Origin: Burkholderiales bacterium
Lineage (GTDB): Bacteria; Pseudomonadota; Gammaproteobacteria; Burkholderiales; Burkholderiaceae_C
NCBI GenBank assembly: GCA_016185015.1
Contig: JACPOI010000002.1
Coordinates: forward strand, 1-64,000
DNA: 64,000 nt
Direction: 5' to 3'
Below are positions 10,629 to 19,978 of this stretch, piece by piece (position 1 is the stretch's first letter; every line of letters starts with the position of its first letter). The notes under the pieces were generated by a model, which made no database searches, was not told the DNA's origin, and worked only from the letters and a program-made list of their open reading frames with translations. The translations under genes and the position numbers were made by a program.

Positions 10629-11588
10629 TTACTCCGCCTTGATGTCGTTGCGCCGGATCACCGCGCCCCAGCGCGGGTAGTCCTTGTTCACGATGGTCAT
10701 GAGTTCATTCGGCGTGGACGAAGCTGCGTCCAGGCCAGCCTTGCCCAGCACCTCGCGCACCTCAGGCAGCTTGAGGATGGCGGCGATCTCGCCGTTCAGG
10801 CGCTGCTGCACGGCCGCAGGCGTTTTGCTCGGCACGAAGAAGGCGTACCAGAGGTCCACGTCCACGCCCTTGGCGCCCAGTTCCTCGAAGGTGGCCACGT
10901 TGGGCGACACCGGATGGCGCTTGGGGCTGCCCACGGCCAGGGCGTTGAGCCGCCCGCTGTTGACGAAGCCCTGCGCCACGTGCACCGGCAGGAAGCCGAC
11001 GTTGAGCTCACCCGCGAGCAGGTCGGTGGTGTAGCCGGCTGTGCCGCGGTAGGGCACGTGCAGCATGAAGGTCTGCGTCTGCACCTTGAAGAGCTCCATG
11101 GCCATGTGGTGCGGCGTGCCGACACCGGGCGAGCCGTAGCTGATGCTGCCGGGACGCGCACGGGCTTTGTCCAGCAGGTCCTGCAGGGACTTGATGCCGG
11201 TCTTGGGGTTGGCCACCAGCATCAGCGTGCCCCATGCTGCCATGGAGACGGGGGCGAAGTCTTTGACCGGGTCGAAGGGCACGTTCTTGTAGAGCTGCGA
11301 GGCCATGAGCATGGTGTTGGCGCCCATGAGCACGGTGTAACCGTCAGGGCTGCTCTTGGCCACCTGGTCGGCGCCGATGTTGCCGCTGGCGCCCGGCGCA
11401 TTGGCCACCACCACGGGCTGGCCCAGGCGCTCGGACAGGCGCGGCGCCACGGTGCGGGCGATGGTGTCCATGCCGGTGCCCGGCGTGAAGGGCACGATGA
11501 TGCGCACGGTCTGCGCGGGCCAGGTCTGGGCGCCGGCAGCGCCGGCCAGCAGGAGCAACCCTGCGAACAGATGCTTGATCGTCTTCAT
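10629..11588 (-). CDS. Bug/TctC-type periplasmic solute-binding protein
   Basis: The 319-residue protein has a signal peptide (MKTIKHLFAGLLLLAGAAGA) and the Bug-family opening WPAQTVRIIVPFTPGTGMD. These proteins bind carboxylic acids, often aromatic ones, for tripartite TctABC transporters. No tctA or tctB membrane genes are in the window, which is common for the expanded Bug families of Burkholderiales. It sits between the decarboxylase and the monooxygenase and probably captures the aromatic acid that the operon consumes (inference). Confidence 0.9.
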   Translation of the reverse strand: MKTIKHLFAGLLLLAGAAGAQTWPAQTVRIIVPFTPGTGMDTIARTVAPRLSERLGQPVVVANAPGASGNIGADQVAKSSPDGYTVLMGANTMLMASQLYKNVPFDPVKDFAPVSMAAWGTLMLVANPKTGIKSLQDLLDKARARPGSISYGSPGVGTPHHMAMELFKVQTQTFMLHVPYRGTAGYTTDLLAGELNVGFLPVHVAQGFVNSGRLNALAVGSPKRHPVSPNVATFEELGAKGVDVDLWYAFFVPSKTPAAVQQRLNGEIAAILKLPEVREVLGKAGLDAASSTPNELMTIVNKDYPRWGAVIRRNDIKAE

Positions 11589-11610
11589 CTCGGTCTCCTC
11601 GTCTCGTGGA

Positions 11611-12684
11611 TTACTTCAGTTTGAACACGGTTTCGGCATTGGTCTGGAAGAACTGGCGCTTGTGCTCCAGCGGCATGTCCATGGCGTCGAGCAGGTTCAC
11701 TTCATCGGGCGCGTACTGGTAGGGATAGTCCATGGCGTACATCACGCGGTCCGTGCCCATGAAATCCTGCGTGAACTTGATGGCCTGTTCCCAGGCCACG
11801 CCGCTGTTGGTGATGTAGAAATGCTCGCGCAGGTACTCGCTGGGGCGCTTGCGGATGGGCTGGATGCTGGGGTAGCGCTTGGACTTCACCGTGGCCTGGT
11901 GCATGTAGTCCAGGCGGTAGGCCCAGAAAGGCAACGCCTCGCCCATGTGGCCCAGGATCATGCGCAGCTTGGGAAACCGGTCGAACACGCCAGCGGTGAT
12001 GATGCGCATGGCGTGCAGGCCGGTCTCCACGCCGAAGCCGTAGATGGCGCCATCCAGGCCGCATTCCTGGAAGGGCTGCAGCATGCCGGGCGGCAGCGCA
12101 TTGGGGTGCAGGTAGATGGGCGCGTCGTTCGCTTCGGCGGCGGCGAAGATGTCCCAGAACTTGGGATCGGACAGGTACTCGCCCTGGGTGTGCGAGTTGA
12201 TGATGACCGAGTGCATGCCCAGCTTGTGCACGCCACGCTCGATCTCCTTGGCGGCGGCGGCCGGGTCCTGCGGGGCAATGGCGATCATGCCAGCCAGGCG
12301 CGTGGGGTGGCGACGCACGGCTTCGGCCAGCTGGTCATTGGCGGTTTGCACGAAGGACACGGCGGTGGCCTTGTCCATGACCTGCGCGGCCGGCGAGGTC
12401 AAGGCGAGCACGGCCATGTCCACACCGGCTGCATCCATGTGCTGCAGGCGCAGCTGGTCCAGGTCCAGCAGGCCGCGCATGATGTGCTGTGCCCGTTCGC
12501 TGGGGCTGCTCATGTAAAAACCCATCAGGCCGCGAAAGCCGGGATCGGCGTCGCCGCGCGCCAGGATCTTCTTGTAGATGTCGATCATCTCCTGCGTGGC
12601 AAACGCCTCTTCGGTGGCGATGCGCAGGTAGGGTGCCTTTTGCGGAGGGGCCGGGTTGGCCAGATTGGGGAGCTTGATCTCCAT
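11611..12684 (-). CDS. LigW-like amidohydrolase-family aromatic decarboxylase
   Basis: The 357-residue protein belongs to the ACMSD/LigW branch of the amidohydrolase superfamily: metal-dependent, non-oxidative decarboxylases. It strongly resembles my memory of 5-carboxyvanillate decarboxylase: RIATEEAFAT (21-30), INSHTQG, DGAIYGFGVETGLH, GHMGEALPFW and AMDYPYQYAPDEV. Probable metal ligands are a glutamate in TEEAF, H193, H246 and D319. It is the first gene of the operon with the Bug protein and monooxygenase. The substrate could be 5-carboxyvanillate or another ortho-hydroxy aromatic acid. No ring-cleavage or O-demethylase genes are present. Confidence 0.8.
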   Translation of the reverse strand: MEIKLPNLANPAPPQKAPYLRIATEEAFATQEMIDIYKKILARGDADPGFRGLMGFYMSSPSERAQHIMRGLLDLDQLRLQHMDAAGVDMAVLALTSPAAQVMDKATAVSFVQTANDQLAEAVRRHPTRLAGMIAIAPQDPAAAAKEIERGVHKLGMHSVIINSHTQGEYLSDPKFWDIFAAAEANDAPIYLHPNALPPGMLQPFQECGLDGAIYGFGVETGLHAMRIITAGVFDRFPKLRMILGHMGEALPFWAYRLDYMHQATVKSKRYPSIQPIRKRPSEYLREHFYITNSGVAWEQAIKFTQDFMGTDRVMYAMDYPYQYAPDEVNLLDAMDMPLEHKRQFFQTNAETVFKLK

Positions 12685-12799
12685 GCGGTCGATCCTGGGT
12701 ATTGATAAGAACTCTTACCATCCTAAGGTCAGGACCGACCCACCGACACTGAGGTTTCTACTGATGCTGTCCCGGGAAACCGGGAGACAGGCCCGGGGA

Positions 12800-13279
12800 T
12801 CAGGCCGCGGAGTTGCCGGAGGCAATGCCCCACTTGGCCAGGGCCTGGTCGTCGCTGACGCGGGCATCGACCCAGCGTGCGCCCTCGGGCGTCTGTTCCT
12901 TCTTCCAGAACGGCGCCTGGGTCTTGAGGTAGTCCATCAGGAACTCGCAGGCCTGGAAGCTCTCGCCGCGATGCGCCGAGGTCACCACCACCAGCACGAT
13001 CTGGTCCAGCGGCAGCAACGGGCCCACGCGGTGGATCACACGCGCCGCGTAGATGTCGAAACGCTGGAAGGCCGCATCGATCATGTCCTCGATGGACTTC
13101 TCGGTCATGCCGGGGTAGTGCTCCAGCTCCATGGTGCTCACCGACTGGCCGTCGTTGCGGTCGCGCACGGTACCGATGAAGCTGCACACGGCCCCGACCC
13201 GCTTGTCCTGCGCGCGCAGCGCCGCGATCTCGGCGCCGACGTCGAAGTCCTGGGTCTGGATGACGACGCGCGCGGCCAT
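12800..13279 (-). CDS. moaE: molybdopterin synthase catalytic subunit MoaE
   Basis: This 159-residue large subunit of molybdopterin synthase transfers sulfur from MoaD thiocarboxylate to precursor Z (cPMP). Diagnostic segments are GAVCSFIGTVRD (about 29-40), MELEHYPGM, RVGPLLP, SAHRGESFQACEFLMDYLK and PFWKKE, whose lysine is in the active site. It starts 1 bp from the moaD stop and ends the mobB-moeA-moaD-moaE run. A short inverted repeat without a T-tract lies downstream at 12768-12789. Confidence 0.96.
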   Translation of the reverse strand: MAARVVIQTQDFDVGAEIAALRAQDKRVGAVCSFIGTVRDRNDGQSVSTMELEHYPGMTEKSIEDMIDAAFQRFDIYAARVIHRVGPLLPLDQIVLVVVTSAHRGESFQACEFLMDYLKTQAPFWKKEQTPEGARWVDARVSDDQALAKWGIASGNSAA

Positions 13280-13280
13280 C

Positions 13281-13532
13281 TCAGCCTCCGGTCACCGGCG
13301 GGAAGAAGGCGACTTCGCAACCCTCGGTCAGCGCGGCGTCCTCGCCGCTCATGACCTGGTTGAGCGCCACACGCACGGCACGGCCACGTGCCAGGCTCTG
13401 GGCATGGGCGCCGCCGCGGCCGATCAGCTCATCGCGCAGCGCACCCAGCGTGGTCGCCGTGGTCTGCAGCGGCTCGCTGCCCGTGCCCACGCTCTCGCGG
13501 ATGGAAGCGAAGTATTTGACGTTGACCTTCAT
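13281..13532 (-). CDS. moaD: molybdopterin synthase sulfur carrier MoaD
   Basis: The 83-residue ubiquitin-like protein ends in the required double glycine (FFPPVTGG), which is adenylated and thiocarboxylated before sulfur transfer to MoaE. It begins MKVNVKYFASIRESVG. The ATG overlaps the moeA stop by 4 bp. Together with moaE it gives the complete molybdopterin synthase. Confidence 0.95.
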   Translation of the reverse strand: MKVNVKYFASIRESVGTGSEPLQTTATTLGALRDELIGRGGAHAQSLARGRAVRVALNQVMSGEDAALTEGCEVAFFPPVTGG

Positions 13533-14776
13533 CCCATCAACTCCGCAAAGGATATGAACTGCACGATATCGCCTTTCGCAATCGTCGTGTTGGCCGGGTT
13601 GTCGACCAGGCCGTCGCCCCAGGCGGCCGAGGTCAGCACCCCCGAGCTCTGGTTGGGGAACAGGTCCAGGCCACCGGCGGCATTACGGCGCACACGCAGG
13701 AACTCGCGGCGCTTGTCACCGCGCGTCAGCTCGAAGTGCGCCGGCAAGGCCATGCGCACCGGCGTCACATCGGCCACGCCCTGCAGGCTCAGCAGGAAGG
13801 GCCGCACCAGCAGCATGAAGGTCACGTAGCTGGAAACCGGGTTGCCGGGCAGGCCGGCAAAGTGGCAGGCGTCCTGCGGGCCGTTGCGGTACAGCTTGCC
13901 GTACGCAAACGGCTTGCCGGGTTTCATCGAAATCTGCCACAGGTCCAGCTCACCGAGCTGCTGCACCGCGGGCTTGATGTGGTCTTCCTCGCCCACGGAC
14001 ACCCCACCGCTGGTCAGCACCAGATCATGGTGCTCGGCTGCGCCCTGCAGGGCCTGGAGGGTGGCCGCGCGCTGGTCAGGAACGATGCCGTAGTCGGTGA
14101 CCTCACAGCCCAGGCGCTGCAGCAACGCCCGCAGGAAGAAGCGGTTGGAGTTGTAGATGGCACCGGGCGCCATCTGCTCGGGCGGCACATCACCCGGCAT
14201 GACCAGTTCGTCGCCGGTGGAAAACAGGGCCACGCGCGGGCGGCGCACCACGGTCAGCTGGCTCAGGCCGATACCAGCGGCCATGCCCAGCGCAGCGGGG
14301 CCCAGGCGCTGGCCTCGCGCCAGCACAACGGCGCCGCGCGTGACGTCCTCGCCGGCGCGGCGGATCCACTGCCCAGACTGCGGCACGGTGTTCACACGCA
14401 CCCGGCCCTCCTCCACCACCTCGCAGTCCTCCTGCATGACGATGTCATCGGCCCCGGGCGGCACCGGCGCGCCGGTGAAGATGCGCGCGGCGGCCTGCGG
14501 CTCCAGGGCATGGCCATGGTGGCCGGCCGGGATGCGTTGCGTGACCTGCAACACGGTGCCCGCAGCGGGCACGTCGGCGCAGCGCAAGGCATAACCGTCC
14601 ATGGCGCTGTTGTCCTGCGGCGGCACGTGCAGGGCGGAGACCAGGTCCTGGGCGAGCACCCGGCCGTCGGCATCAAAGGTACGGACCGTCTCCGTGCCCG
14701 CCAGCAGCCTGGCCTGCGCCAACAGCTCGGCCAGCGCCTGGTCCAGCGACTTCAGGGGAGCACGGGGTGCGTTCAT
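13529..14776 (-). CDS. moeA: molybdopterin molybdenumtransferase MoeA
   Basis: The 415-residue enzyme inserts molybdate into adenylated molybdopterin. Key segments are PPQDNSAMDGYALR (substrate loop), GAPVPPGADDIVMQED, RPRVALFSTGDELV and TSGGVSVGEEDH. ATG 14774-14776 (MNAPRAPLKSLDQAL) is chosen because it overlaps the mobB stop by 4 bp; the frame is open 18 codons further but would run deep into mobB. It is translationally coupled to mobB upstream and moaD downstream. Confidence 0.95.
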   Translation of the reverse strand: MNAPRAPLKSLDQALAELLAQARLLAGTETVRTFDADGRVLAQDLVSALHVPPQDNSAMDGYALRCADVPAAGTVLQVTQRIPAGHHGHALEPQAAARIFTGAPVPPGADDIVMQEDCEVVEEGRVRVNTVPQSGQWIRRAGEDVTRGAVVLARGQRLGPAALGMAAGIGLSQLTVVRRPRVALFSTGDELVMPGDVPPEQMAPGAIYNSNRFFLRALLQRLGCEVTDYGIVPDQRAATLQALQGAAEHHDLVLTSGGVSVGEEDHIKPAVQQLGELDLWQISMKPGKPFAYGKLYRNGPQDACHFAGLPGNPVSSYVTFMLLVRPFLLSLQGVADVTPVRMALPAHFELTRGDKRREFLRVRRNAAGGLDLFPNQSSGVLTSAAWGDGLVDNPANTTIAKGDIVQFISFAELMG

Positions 14777-15309
14777 GCCACGTACATCTCGGGGTTGTAG
14801 TCGAAACGCTCGCCGTGCGCCACCAGCCACTCAGCCACGGCGTCGGGGTCGTTGAGGTCCAGCACGTCCAGGCCCGTGGGCACCGGCAGCTGGTGGGCGT
14901 CGTCGGTGGCGACGGCGGCGATGAAGTCGTCGTCGGGGTAGCGCACGGGCTTGCCGACCTCGGCGCGCCAGACCTCGACCTTGAGCAGGTCGCTGTTCTT
15001 GAAACCTTCGACCAGCACCCAGTCCACGCCGTCATACAGCTCGGCGATCAGCTCGTGCACCTTGGGCTCATGCTCCTGCTCGAACTCGCGCATCAGGGCC
15101 AGGCGGCGGTTCGAGGCGATCACCACCTCGAAGGCGCCGGCCTCGCGGTGGCGCCAGCTGTCCTTGCCCGGGTGGTCGATGTCGAACTTGTGATGGGCAT
15201 GCTTGACCACGGACACCCGCAGGCCGCGCAGCTTGAGCGCAGGGATGAGCTGCTCGACCAGTGTGGTCTTGCCCGAGCCGGAGTAACCGGCGAAACCCAC
15301 CACTTTCAT
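14773..15309 (-). CDS. mobB: molybdopterin-guanine dinucleotide biosynthesis adapter MobB
   Basis: This 178-residue P-loop GTP-binding protein starts MKVVGFAGYSGSGKTTLVEQ (Walker A at about 8-15). Further motifs are KHAHHKFDIDHPGKDSWRHR and DWVLVEGFK. It supports MobA in attaching GMP to molybdopterin; MobA itself is not in the window. It is the first gene of the cofactor operon, 65 bp from thrC on the same strand, so it may also receive read-through from hom-thrC. Confidence 0.94.
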   Translation of the reverse strand: MKVVGFAGYSGSGKTTLVEQLIPALKLRGLRVSVVKHAHHKFDIDHPGKDSWRHREAGAFEVVIASNRRLALMREFEQEHEPKVHELIAELYDGVDWVLVEGFKNSDLLKVEVWRAEVGKPVRYPDDDFIAAVATDDAHQLPVPTGLDVLDLNDPDAVAEWLVAHGERFDYNPEMYVA

Positions 15310-15374
15310 GAAACGATCACTCCAAAGCTATGTTTTTGATAGCACACAAATTGACCCCGGAGCGAGACGGCAAC

Positions 15375-16790
15375 TCAGGCGCAGTGCTGCACGATGTAGT
15401 CCTTGACCACCTGCACGTCGGCAGCGATCACCGCCACCCGCTTGGGCAAGGCTTCGATGCCTTCGAACTTGGCCGGCCGCTCGGGCTCGCGTCCCAGCGC
15501 CTCGACGATGGTCGCCGCGAACTTGATCGGCAGCGCCGTCTCCAGCACGATCATGGGCACACCCGGCTGCAGGTGCTCGCGCGCCACCTTGACGCCGTCG
15601 GCGGTGTGCGTATCGATCATCACGCCGAAACGCTCCCAGGTGTCACGGATGGTAGCGAGACGGTTGGCGTGCGTGCTCTTGCCGCTGACAAAACCATACC
15701 GGCTGCGGGCCAAAGCGAAGGCCGGTTCGGCGCTGAGGTCGAAGCGGCCGCTCTTGCCGAGCTGTTCACCGAACAGGGCCTTGACCCTGGCGCCATCGCG
15801 GCCCAGCAGGTCGAACACGAAGCGCTCGAAGTTGCTGGCCTTGGAGATGTCCATGGACGGGCTGGAGGTCTCGTGCGTGTCGGCGCTGCCGCGCACGCGG
15901 TAGACGCCGGTGCGGAAGAACTCGTCGAGCACGTCGTTCTCGTTGGTGGCGACCACCAGGCGCTCGACGGGCAGACCCATCATGCGCGCCACGTGGCCGG
16001 CGCAGACGTTACCGAAGTTGCCCGAGGGCACGGTGAAGCTGACGCGCTCGGTGTTGCTCTTCGTCGCCTGGAAATAACCGGCGAAGTAATACACCACCTG
16101 CGCCACCAAGCGCGCCCAGTTGATGGAGTTGACGGTGCCGATCTTGTACTGGCGCTTGAAGTCGAGGTCGTTGGAGACGGCCTTGACGATGTCCTGGCAG
16201 TCGTCGAACACGCCCTTGACGGCGAGGTTGTGGATGTTGGCGTCCTGCAGGCTGAACATCTGCGCCTGCTGGAAGGGGCTCATGCGGCCGTGCGGGCTGG
16301 TCATGAAGACACGCACGCCCTGCTTGCCGCGCATGGCGTATTCGGCCGCGCTGCCGGTATCGCCGCTGGTGGCGCCCAGGATATTGAGCTGCTCGCCGCG
16401 GCGGGCCAGTTCGTACTCGAACAGATTACCCAGCAGCTGCATGGCCATGTCCTTGAAGGCCAGCGTGGGGCCGTTGGACAGGGCTTCGAGCTGGACGCCG
16501 TTCTCCAGCGGCTTGAGCGGCACGATCTCCTTGGTACCGAACACCGCCTCGGTGTAGGTCTTGCGGCAGATGGCGCGTAGATCGGTGGCCGGGATGTCGT
16601 CGATGTAGAGCGACAGGATCTCGAAGGCCAGGTCGGCATAAGGCAAGCCGCGCCATTGGGCGAGCGTGGCCTCGTCCACCTGCGGGTAGGACTCGGGCAG
16701 GTAGAGGCCGCCATCGGGCGCCAGGCCCTCGAGCAGGATTTCGCAGAAGCGCTTGCGGTCGGCGTGGCCGCGGGTGCTCAGGTATTTCAT
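15375..16790 (-). CDS. thrC: threonine synthase
   Basis: The 471-residue PLP enzyme converts O-phosphohomoserine to threonine. It begins MKYLSTRGHADRKRFCEILL, typical of the long ThrC class. The PLP lysine lies in TLAFKDMAMQLLG (about residue 113), and the phosphate-binding region is GATSGDTGSAAEYAM. The length is normal. The ATG overlaps the hom stop by 4 bp, so the two threonine-pathway enzymes are translationally coupled. No leader peptide or riboswitch was seen. Confidence 0.97.
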   Translation of the reverse strand: MKYLSTRGHADRKRFCEILLEGLAPDGGLYLPESYPQVDEATLAQWRGLPYADLAFEILSLYIDDIPATDLRAICRKTYTEAVFGTKEIVPLKPLENGVQLEALSNGPTLAFKDMAMQLLGNLFEYELARRGEQLNILGATSGDTGSAAEYAMRGKQGVRVFMTSPHGRMSPFQQAQMFSLQDANIHNLAVKGVFDDCQDIVKAVSNDLDFKRQYKIGTVNSINWARLVAQVVYYFAGYFQATKSNTERVSFTVPSGNFGNVCAGHVARMMGLPVERLVVATNENDVLDEFFRTGVYRVRGSADTHETSSPSMDISKASNFERFVFDLLGRDGARVKALFGEQLGKSGRFDLSAEPAFALARSRYGFVSGKSTHANRLATIRDTWERFGVMIDTHTADGVKVAREHLQPGVPMIVLETALPIKFAATIVEALGREPERPAKFEGIEALPKRVAVIAADVQVVKDYIVQHCA

Positions 16791-18112
16791 CCGGCCAGCT
16801 CTTCCTTGCGGATGCGCACGATGGGCGCCAGCACGGTCTTCAGCGCCTGCAGCTTGGTCAGGGCGTCGTTCATGGTGCCCTCGCGCGCATCGTGCGTGAG
16901 AATGATGAGATCGGTCTGGGTGGAGCCTTCGCCGCCCACTTCGTCGGCTTCACGCTGCAGCACGGCGTCGATGCTGATGCCGGCCTCGGCCAGGATGCCG
17001 GTGACCTTGGCCAGCACGCCGGCCTGGTCGGCCACGCGCAGGCGCAGGTAATAACTGGTCACCACCTCGCTCATGGGCAGCACCGGCACATTGCTCATGG
17101 CGTCGGGCTGGAAGGCCAGGTGCGGCACGCGGTTGAGCGGGTCGGCCGTGTGCAGGCGGGCGATGTCCACCAGATCGGCGATCACGGCGCTGGCCGTGGG
17201 CTCGGAGCCGGCGCCCTTGCCGTAGTAGAGCGTGGTGCCCACGGCATCGCCGTTGACCACCACGGCGTTCATGGCGCCTTCCACATTGGCCAGCAGGCGT
17301 TTGCTCGGCACCAGGCTGGGGTGCACGCGCAGCTCGATGCCCTTGGCCGTACGCTTGGTGATGCCCAGCAGCTTGATGCGGTAACCCAGCTGCTCCGCAT
17401 AACGGATGTCCTGCGCGGCCAGCTTGGTGATGCCTTCCACATGGGCCTTGTCGAACTGCACCGGAACACCAAAGGCGATGGAGCACAGGATGGTGGCCTT
17501 GTGCGCGGCGTCCACACCCTCGATGTCGAAGGTGGGGTCGGCCTCGGCGTAACCCAGGCGCTGCGCCTCCTTGAGCACCACGTCGAAATCCAGCCCCTTG
17601 TCGCGCATCTCGGACAGGATGAAGTTGGTGGTGCCGTTGATGATGCCGGCGATCCACTGGATGCGGTTGGCGGTGAGGCCTTCGCGCAGGGCCTTGATGA
17701 TGGGAATGCCACCGGCCACCGCGGCTTCGAACGCCACCATCACGCCCTTGGCCGAGGCCGCCGCGAAGATCTCGGTGCCGTGCACGGCCAGCAGGGCCTT
17801 GTTGGCCGTGACCACATGCTTGCCCGCCGCGATGGCTTCGAGCACCAGTTGCCTGGCAATACCGTAGCCGCCGATGAGCTCGACGACGATGTCGATCTCG
17901 GGATTGGCGATGACGGCACGCGCATCGTTGACCACCTTGACACCCGGCCCCACGAGAGACTGGGCACGGGCAACGTCGAGGTCGGCCACCATGGTGATCT
18001 CGATGCCGCGGCCGGCGCGGCGCTTGATCTCTTCCTGGTTGCGCTGGAGCACGTTGTACGTGCCCGAGCCGACGGTGCCGATGCCCAGCAGGCCTACTTG
18101 TATAGCTTTCAT
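16787..18112 (-). CDS. hom: homoserine dehydrogenase
   Basis: The 441-residue enzyme reduces aspartate semialdehyde to homoserine. It has an N-terminal NAD(P)-binding motif GLLGIGTVGSGT (about 8-19), a catalytic domain with AGIINGTTNFIL and EADPTFDIEGVDAAHK, and a C-terminal ACT domain (about 350-430) for feedback control by threonine. ATG 18110-18112 (MKAIQVGLLGIG) is chosen over the longer open frame, which overlaps the aminotransferase gene. A 44-bp gap separates it from that gene, so hom-thrC may be co-transcribed with it. Confidence 0.97.
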   Translation of the reverse strand: MKAIQVGLLGIGTVGSGTYNVLQRNQEEIKRRAGRGIEITMVADLDVARAQSLVGPGVKVVNDARAVIANPEIDIVVELIGGYGIARQLVLEAIAAGKHVVTANKALLAVHGTEIFAAASAKGVMVAFEAAVAGGIPIIKALREGLTANRIQWIAGIINGTTNFILSEMRDKGLDFDVVLKEAQRLGYAEADPTFDIEGVDAAHKATILCSIAFGVPVQFDKAHVEGITKLAAQDIRYAEQLGYRIKLLGITKRTAKGIELRVHPSLVPSKRLLANVEGAMNAVVVNGDAVGTTLYYGKGAGSEPTASAVIADLVDIARLHTADPLNRVPHLAFQPDAMSNVPVLPMSEVVTSYYLRLRVADQAGVLAKVTGILAEAGISIDAVLQREADEVGGEGSTQTDLIILTHDAREGTMNDALTKLQALKTVLAPIVRIRKEELAG

Positions 18113-18156
18113 CTTTGACTCAGTCCATGGCGCCGTACCGCGCCTTCTTGCAGATT

Positions 18157-19386
18157 TCAGGCGTGCGCTTGGCGCTTGCGGTAGCTCTCGAGGAACTTGG
18201 CGACACGGCCGATGGCCTCGCGCAGATCGTCCTCGTGCGGCAGGAAAACGATGCGGAAATGCTGGTTGTCCGGGTAGTTGAAGCCCGAACCCTGAACCAG
18301 CAGCACGCGCGTTTCCTCCAGCAGCTCCAGGATGAACTGCTTGTCGTCCTCGATCGGATAGACCTTGGGGTCGAGCCGGGGGAACATGTACAAGGCGGCC
18401 TGCGGCTTGACACAGGAAACACCGGGGATGGCGGTGATCAGCTCGTACGCGATGTCGCGCTGGCGGCGCAGGCGGCCACCCTCGTTCACCAGGTCGTTGA
18501 TGGTCTGGTAGCCGCCCAGCGCGGTCTGGATGGCAGACTGTCCCGGCACGTTGGCGCACAGGCGCATCGAGGACAGCATGTTCAGCCCCTCGATGTAGTC
18601 CTTGGCCGGCTTCTTGTCGCCCGAGACCACCATCCAGCCGGCACGGTAGCCGCAGGAGCGGTAGCTCTTGGAGAGCGAGTTGAAGGTCAGCGTGAGCACG
18701 TCGTCCGACAGGCTGCCCAGGGCGGTGTGCCTGACGCCGTCGTACAGCACCTTGTCGTAGACCTCGTCGGCCATGATGACCAGGTTGTGCTCGCGGGCGA
18801 TCTCGACGATGCCTTTGAGCAGCTCGTCGGAGTACAAGGCACCGGTCGGGTTGTTCGGGTTGATGACCACGATGCCCTTGGTGCGTGGCGTGATCTTGGC
18901 GCGGATGTCCTTGAGGTCAGGCATCCAGCCGTTGGCCTCGTCGCACAGGTAATGCACGGGCGTGCCGCCCGAGAGGCTGACCGCCGCCGTCCACAGGGGA
19001 TAGTCAGGCGCGGGCAGCAGCATCTCGTCGCCATCATTGAGCAGGCCATTGGTGGCCATGACAATGAGCTCGCTGGCGCCGTTGCCCAGGTAGATGTCAT
19101 CGAGCGCAACGCCCTTGATGCCCTGCTCCTGGGTGTACTGCATCACCGCCTTGCGTGCGACGAAGATACCCTTGCTGTCAGAGTACGCTGCCGCATTGGG
19201 CAGGTTGCGGATCATGTCCTGGCGGATTTCTTCAGGCGAATCAAAACCGAACACGGCCAGGTTGCCGATGTTGAGCTTGATGATGCTGTGGCCCTCCTCC
19301 TCCATCTGCTTGGCGCGCTCCATGATGGGGCCGCGGATGTCGTAGCAGACGTTGGCCAGCTTTTCCGATTTGCGTATGGTCTTCAA
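18157..19386 (-). CDS. alaA: AlaA-type PLP aminotransferase
   Basis: This 409-residue fold-type I aminotransferase of the AlaA (YfbQ) group is probably a glutamate-pyruvate transaminase making alanine. Motifs are INPNNPTGALY, ADEVYDKVLYDG and the PLP lysine in SLSKSYRSCGYRAGWM. The start is inferred as TTG 19384-19386 (MKTIRKSEKLANV) just after GGAGGG; an alternative GTG lies six codons upstream. It is the probable first gene of an alaA-hom-thrC run, joining alanine and threonine synthesis. Confidence 0.88.
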   Translation of the reverse strand: MKTIRKSEKLANVCYDIRGPIMERAKQMEEEGHSIIKLNIGNLAVFGFDSPEEIRQDMIRNLPNAAAYSDSKGIFVARKAVMQYTQEQGIKGVALDDIYLGNGASELIVMATNGLLNDGDEMLLPAPDYPLWTAAVSLSGGTPVHYLCDEANGWMPDLKDIRAKITPRTKGIVVINPNNPTGALYSDELLKGIVEIAREHNLVIMADEVYDKVLYDGVRHTALGSLSDDVLTLTFNSLSKSYRSCGYRAGWMVVSGDKKPAKDYIEGLNMLSSMRLCANVPGQSAIQTALGGYQTINDLVNEGGRLRRQRDIAYELITAIPGVSCVKPQAALYMFPRLDPKVYPIEDDKQFILELLEETRVLLVQGSGFNYPDNQHFRIVFLPHEDDLREAIGRVAKFLESYRKRQAHA

Positions 19387-19475
19387 AGTCCCTCCGGGAT
19401 ACACAGGATGGCCTGCAACAGCCAGCCTTTAGACGAGGCGAAACCTATAATTTGACCACAGTTCACACACGTTTT

Positions 19476-19850
19476 ATGAAACTCCAGCCTGATAAACCCA
19501 CGGTCCAGACCATCAACGGCTACGGTCCAGGCTGGATTGCCGTGGATGCTGAAAAATTCAGCACCAGCCTCGTGCTCGGTTCGCGCGGAGAACGTCAGGT
19601 CTGGGAATGCCGCCGCTACGAAGATCTGCAGGGCGCGCACTTCGCCACACTGGCCGAACTGCGCCCGGAACTGGTGCTCTTTGGCAGCGGCGCACGCCTG
19701 CGCTTCCCCCGCCCCGAATGGCTGCAGACCCTGGTGGCCCTGGGCATCGGGCTGGAGACCATGGACACGGCAGCGGCCTGCCGCACCTACAACATCCTCG
19801 CTGGCGAAGGCCGGCACGTGGTGGCCGCGCTGTTACTGGAAACTCCCTAG
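19476..19850 (+). CDS. Mth938-like domain protein (DUF498)
   Basis: The 124-residue cytoplasmic protein has the Mth938 fold, related to mammalian AAMDC/NDUFAF3 assembly factors; its bacterial role is unknown. Features are INGYGPGWIAVD near the N-terminus, ELVLFGSGARLRFP in the middle and MDTAAACRTYNILAGEGRHV near the end. It is divergent from alaA with a gap of about 90 bp that must contain both promoters. It lies upstream of bcp, with a spacer of 128 bp. Confidence 0.85.
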   Translation: MKLQPDKPTVQTINGYGPGWIAVDAEKFSTSLVLGSRGERQVWECRRYEDLQGAHFATLAELRPELVLFGSGARLRFPRPEWLQTLVALGIGLETMDTAAACRTYNILAGEGRHVVAALLLETP

Positions 19851-19978
19851 CCCTGGTCCGCGCCAGGCGGTGGATTTCAGGGTAAAATCTAAGGATTGAG
19901 TCGGACCTCGAGCCCCGCTGTCACGGCAAGCATCCCGACCCTTCTCCGACAGCTGCTGTCACACAAGATTTGAGTCAT

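Noticed and set aside
12768-12789. Inverted repeat TGTCCCGG-GAAA-CCGGGAGACA after moaE
   Set aside because: A plausible RNA hairpin, but it has one bulge and no T-run on either strand, so it was not called a terminator.
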